From positions 1-15,205 of the forward strand of contig JBKPSJ010000008.1 in NCBI GenBank assembly GCA_046765875.1: 15,205 bases of DNA, written 5' to 3'. The stretch comes from DASRHY01 sp046765875. GTDB lineage: Bacteria; Actinomycetota; Actinomycetes; Propionibacteriales; Kribbellaceae. Below the pieces are notes generated by a model, which saw nothing but the letters and a program-made list of their open reading frames with translations, was not told where the DNA came from and did not search any database. Shown in pieces: positions 12,850-15,205 of this stretch (its first letter is position 1; each line of letters begins with the position of its first letter). The position numbers and the translations under genes are program-made.

Positions 12850-14697
12850 TCAGGGGGTCGGGTCGGCGTAGGTTCCGCCGAAGATGTCGGAGTTGCCGAA
12901 TGCGGCGGGACAGACCTGCTGCACGGCCGGGGGCGTGGCCTGCGGCTCCTGCGTCTTGAAGACGTGGTGGACGGCGTCCTCCTCACCGCGTGGCTCTTCG
13001 GGGTCGGCCACCGGGGCTCCGGCTGCTACGGCCTCGTTGTGCAAGGCGAGTCGGTAGGCGTCGATGGCCGGGCAATCGGCGGCCCTTCGGGTGTCGTTCC
13101 ACACGGCCGCTCCGTACGTACGGGTGGCCGCCGCGTAGACGTAGTCGCCGAGGAACTCCGCCGCGAGGTTGTTTTGACTGCTGCCCCGCGGGTCGCCACC
13201 GGGGCTTCGGTGTATCTGGGTGAAGGCGCCTACGGTGCCACCCGACACGTCGGCGTGCTTGACCACGCCGACGAGGTTGCGTGGCGACGAGGTGTCGTTG
13301 CGGAACGGTGTGGTGAATGCGTTGTAGACCAACCAGACGTCGGTTCCGTTGGGTGAGATCGCCGGCGCGGCGTAGTACCCGCGGTCCCCGGCCGATTCGA
13401 TGGTCCTGGTGGTCCAGCCGGTGCCGCCATTGGTCGAGGTGGCGAACATCACGTGCTCGTGGTTGAGGCCGTCACGACCATCGGCCCATGCGTCGACGAT
13501 CCGGTTCGTTGCGTCCGCGCCGGTCGGGGCGCCGTTGGCGATGTCCACGCTCGGAGCCGGCCCGAGGTCGTCGCGAGCCCCGGCGATGCCGTCTTCGACG
13601 CATCGGCCGATCGACGGCTCAAAGGCGTTGCACAGGTCGGTAGCCGGGAGGATCGGCTGGGCCATGGTCCAGTGGAGACCGCCGTCGAAGGACTTGGCCA
13701 TGATCTGGAAGCCGTTGCCAGGCAACCCGAAGGCGCTTTGGTAGGCGAACACGTAAGCCACACCGTGACTGTCTGTCCGGATGGTGCAGCCGGACCTGCC
13801 GAATCCTTGCGGGGTGTTCGGGTTGTTCGTGGCCGATGTGACCTGGTGCGTGGTCCAGGTGTCACCACCGTCGGTCGACGTCGCGACCACGAGCGGAAGT
13901 GACCGGCCTGGCACACCGCGGTAGGCCGCGGAGCAGATGTAGGCGTGGCCGAAGAACGGGCTCGAGGAGGCGTTGTCCGCCCAGACCTGCTCCTTGTCGG
14001 AGAACAGGGCGGCGTTCTGCTTGCTGACGATGACCGGCGCCTTCCAGTTGGACTGGTTCGACACGATGTCCTCGGTCAGCCCGGTGGCGGCGGGGCCGTC
14101 GACCCGTGACACCGCGATCGCCTCGAAGCCCTTGAACGCCGAGCGGCCCGGGAAGTTCGATGTCAGGTTCGCGTAGTACAGCCGGGACCCGTTCGCCCAC
14201 GAGAAGCCGCCGTTTCTGAACACGGGGCCGAACGCCACCGCCGGGTCACCGTCGGACACCAGCCCCGCCTCGAAGTATCCGGGCAGCGTGCCGATCGGAC
14301 CGACCTGTGGCGCACACGGCGGGTCGCTGTTGCCAGGTACGCCGACGCAGTTACGCGCGCTCCAGCCCGTGAACGTGGGCTGCATCCAGGTGGTACCGCT
14401 GTCGAACGAGAAGTAGACCCCCGAACCGCCGACCCCCTCGGTGAAGGGACAGTCGTTGTCGGGACCCGCGTTACAGGCCTCCATGTCGATGTTGTCGTTC
14501 GCGCCTGCCGCCAGCACGCCCGGGTGGTTGGCGTCGATCGCCACCGCCGGCTCGTTCTGCTTGTTCGCCGAGAACGGCGCACTGGGGCTGCCGACGGTGA
14601 TCAGCGTGTCCGGATTCAGCGCAGTGGCTCGTCCCGCCGGAATCAGGAGCAGTGCCGACACGGCACCGATGAGTACAACCCTCAGCCGCTTACTCAT
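12850..14697 (-). CDS. secreted Asp-box beta-propeller protein (sialidase / BNR-repeat-like)
   Basis: A 615-residue exported protein. MSKRLRVVLIGAVSALLLIPAG followed by an ATA-type cleavage site near residue 26 is a signal peptide. The mature part opens with NEPAVAIDANHPGVLAAGAND. It carries four Asp boxes of the S-x-D/N-x-G-x-x-W type: SFDSGTTW (97-104), STDGGDTW (274-281), SFDGGLHW (336-343) and STNGGTGW (421-428). Such boxes mark blades of sialidase-fold propellers. Paired cysteines (for example 75/83 and 118/128) fit an extracellular protein. I do not see the FRIP motif of true sialidases, so enzyme activity is doubtful; binding or another glycan activity is possible. The ATG at 14697 lies behind GGGGGAGG and starts the signal peptide. 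The upstream in-frame extension to 14943 is not signal-like. The gene is divergent from another exported-protein gene. Confidence 0.88.
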   Translation of the reverse strand: MSKRLRVVLIGAVSALLLIPAGRATALNPDTLITVGSPSAPFSANKQNEPAVAIDANHPGVLAAGANDNIDMEACNAGPDNDCPFTEGVGGSGVYFSFDSGTTWMQPTFTGWSARNCVGVPGNSDPPCAPQVGPIGTLPGYFEAGLVSDGDPAVAFGPVFRNGGFSWANGSRLYYANLTSNFPGRSAFKGFEAIAVSRVDGPAATGLTEDIVSNQSNWKAPVIVSKQNAALFSDKEQVWADNASSSPFFGHAYICSAAYRGVPGRSLPLVVATSTDGGDTWTTHQVTSATNNPNTPQGFGRSGCTIRTDSHGVAYVFAYQSAFGLPGNGFQIMAKSFDGGLHWTMAQPILPATDLCNAFEPSIGRCVEDGIAGARDDLGPAPSVDIANGAPTGADATNRIVDAWADGRDGLNHEHVMFATSTNGGTGWTTRTIESAGDRGYYAAPAISPNGTDVWLVYNAFTTPFRNDTSSPRNLVGVVKHADVSGGTVGAFTQIHRSPGGDPRGSSQNNLAAEFLGDYVYAAATRTYGAAVWNDTRRAADCPAIDAYRLALHNEAVAAGAPVADPEEPRGEEDAVHHVFKTQEPQATPPAVQQVCPAAFGNSDIFGGTYADPTP

Positions 14698-15009
14698 GCC
14701 TCCCCCTTTCGTCCATGAGCGGGGAGCAGAGGCACTCTCCCCGCCCGGAAGCACCTCTCGACCTGAAGCTACTCGCCGACCCGACTCGACGCGAGAGTTG
14801 ATGCGTCCCTCCTCACCGACCCGAGTCGCGGCGACGGTGACTGAAAGGTTCCGGGTTCTTGCGCTCCGGCACATTCCGGGTCTCAAATGGCTGTGAAGCT
14901 TGGCGAACGGGCAACTCGGGGTGCGGTAATCCGACCACTGCATCGCGGGTGCCGCCGTGCTGACGTTCGGTCGTCACTCCAGTGGCACGCGACAGCATGG
15001 AGGCTACCC
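14698..15009. promoter_or_regulatory. divergent intergenic region between two exported-protein genes
   Basis: These 312 bp hold no supported gene and must contain both promoters. Two near-identical 13-bp direct repeats, CCGACCCGACTCG (14776-14788) and CCGACCCGAGTCG (14816-14828), lie 40 bp apart start to start, about four helical turns, which would fit a regulator binding on one DNA face. A TTGGCG (14900-14905) and GGTAAT (14925-14930) pair has an over-long 19-bp spacer and is only a weak promoter candidate for the rightward gene. Confidence 0.4.
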
Positions 15010-15205
15010 ATGAAGTTCACCTCTCGGATGACCCGCCGCAAAGCGGTGGGCCTGGCAACTGCGTCCCTGATCATCTCCGCCGGCCTGATCACCCCGACAA
15101 CCTCGTTGGGTGCGGCCGCCGGAGGTACGCGCGCGATCCCCAGCGGCGGGACGACGAGCATCCAGACGCGTCCGTTGGGCGTGGACGGACTCCAGCAGCC
15201 GGAGC
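15010..15205 (+). CDS. exported protein, N-terminal part only
   Basis: ATG 15010 has an excellent ribosome site (GGAGG 14999-15003, 6 nt spacing), and the frame is open to the window edge (65 complete codons). The product starts MKFTSRMTRRKAVGLATASLIISAGLI and continues to an Ala-rich segment (TTSLGAAAGG), a clear signal peptide; the TRRKA arrangement before the hydrophobic core could suit Tat export. The mature start is Gly/Thr/Ser/Pro-rich and looks disordered, so the family cannot be named. It is divergent from the Asp-box gene and may share control with it. Confidence 0.8.
   Translation, partial: MKFTSRMTRRKAVGLATASLIISAGLITPTTSLGAAAGGTRAIPSGGTTSIQTRPLGVDGLQQPE

Overview
The window is high-GC DNA with GTG starts, Shine-Dalgarno sites, GC-rich hairpin terminators and actinobacterial protein families: a CtpE-like P-type ATPase, a NarL/DesK-type sensor kinase and a WYL regulator. 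The best guess is a chromosomal segment from a soil-type actinomycete. A position near Kribbella or other Propionibacteriales is possible but cannot be shown from this sequence. No rRNA, intact tRNA, CRISPR array or intact transposase gene was found.

Layout. 1-290: the possible tail of an upstream gene, a short 11-bp tandem repeat, and a 48-residue acidic open frame that starts in a further copy of that repeat. 291-1001: mostly non-coding; it holds a 239-bp MITE-like element with 19-bp perfect inverted repeats flanked by TA. 1002-1808 (+): a secreted alpha/beta hydrolase ending at a strong terminator. 1950-4244 (+): a 764-residue protein without a signal peptide. It has an N-terminal QRTVGN-type motif, a lysozyme-like domain and a C39-like cysteine peptidase domain, and is the most interesting gene here. 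4317-7709 (-): four tightly packed genes (aminotransferase, D-2-hydroxyacid dehydrogenase, WYL regulator, VOC protein) that read as one operon. 7934-8898 (+): a sensor kinase broken by an internal deletion and joined to the tail of an ABC permease gene. 8943-11297 (-): a CtpE-like cation P-type ATPase, preceded on the same strand by a possible 38-residue gene. 11578-12792 (+): an MFS transporter with two DNA palindromes ahead of it. 12850-14697 (-): a secreted Asp-box (sialidase-like) beta-propeller protein. 15010-end (+): the start of another exported protein, divergent from it.

How the genes fit together. The aminotransferase and dehydrogenase genes overlap by 8 bp and could convert an amino acid to its 2-oxo acid and then to a D-2-hydroxy acid, or run the reverse. 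The WYL regulator is a candidate local controller. The 764-residue protein looks like cargo for an extracellular contractile injection system (eCIS) or a related phage-tail-like particle that attacks cell walls or peptides. No injection-system structural genes lie in the window, so it would be an orphan effector here. The kinase-permease fusion records the loss of the kinase ATPase domain, probably a response regulator, and most of an ABC exporter.
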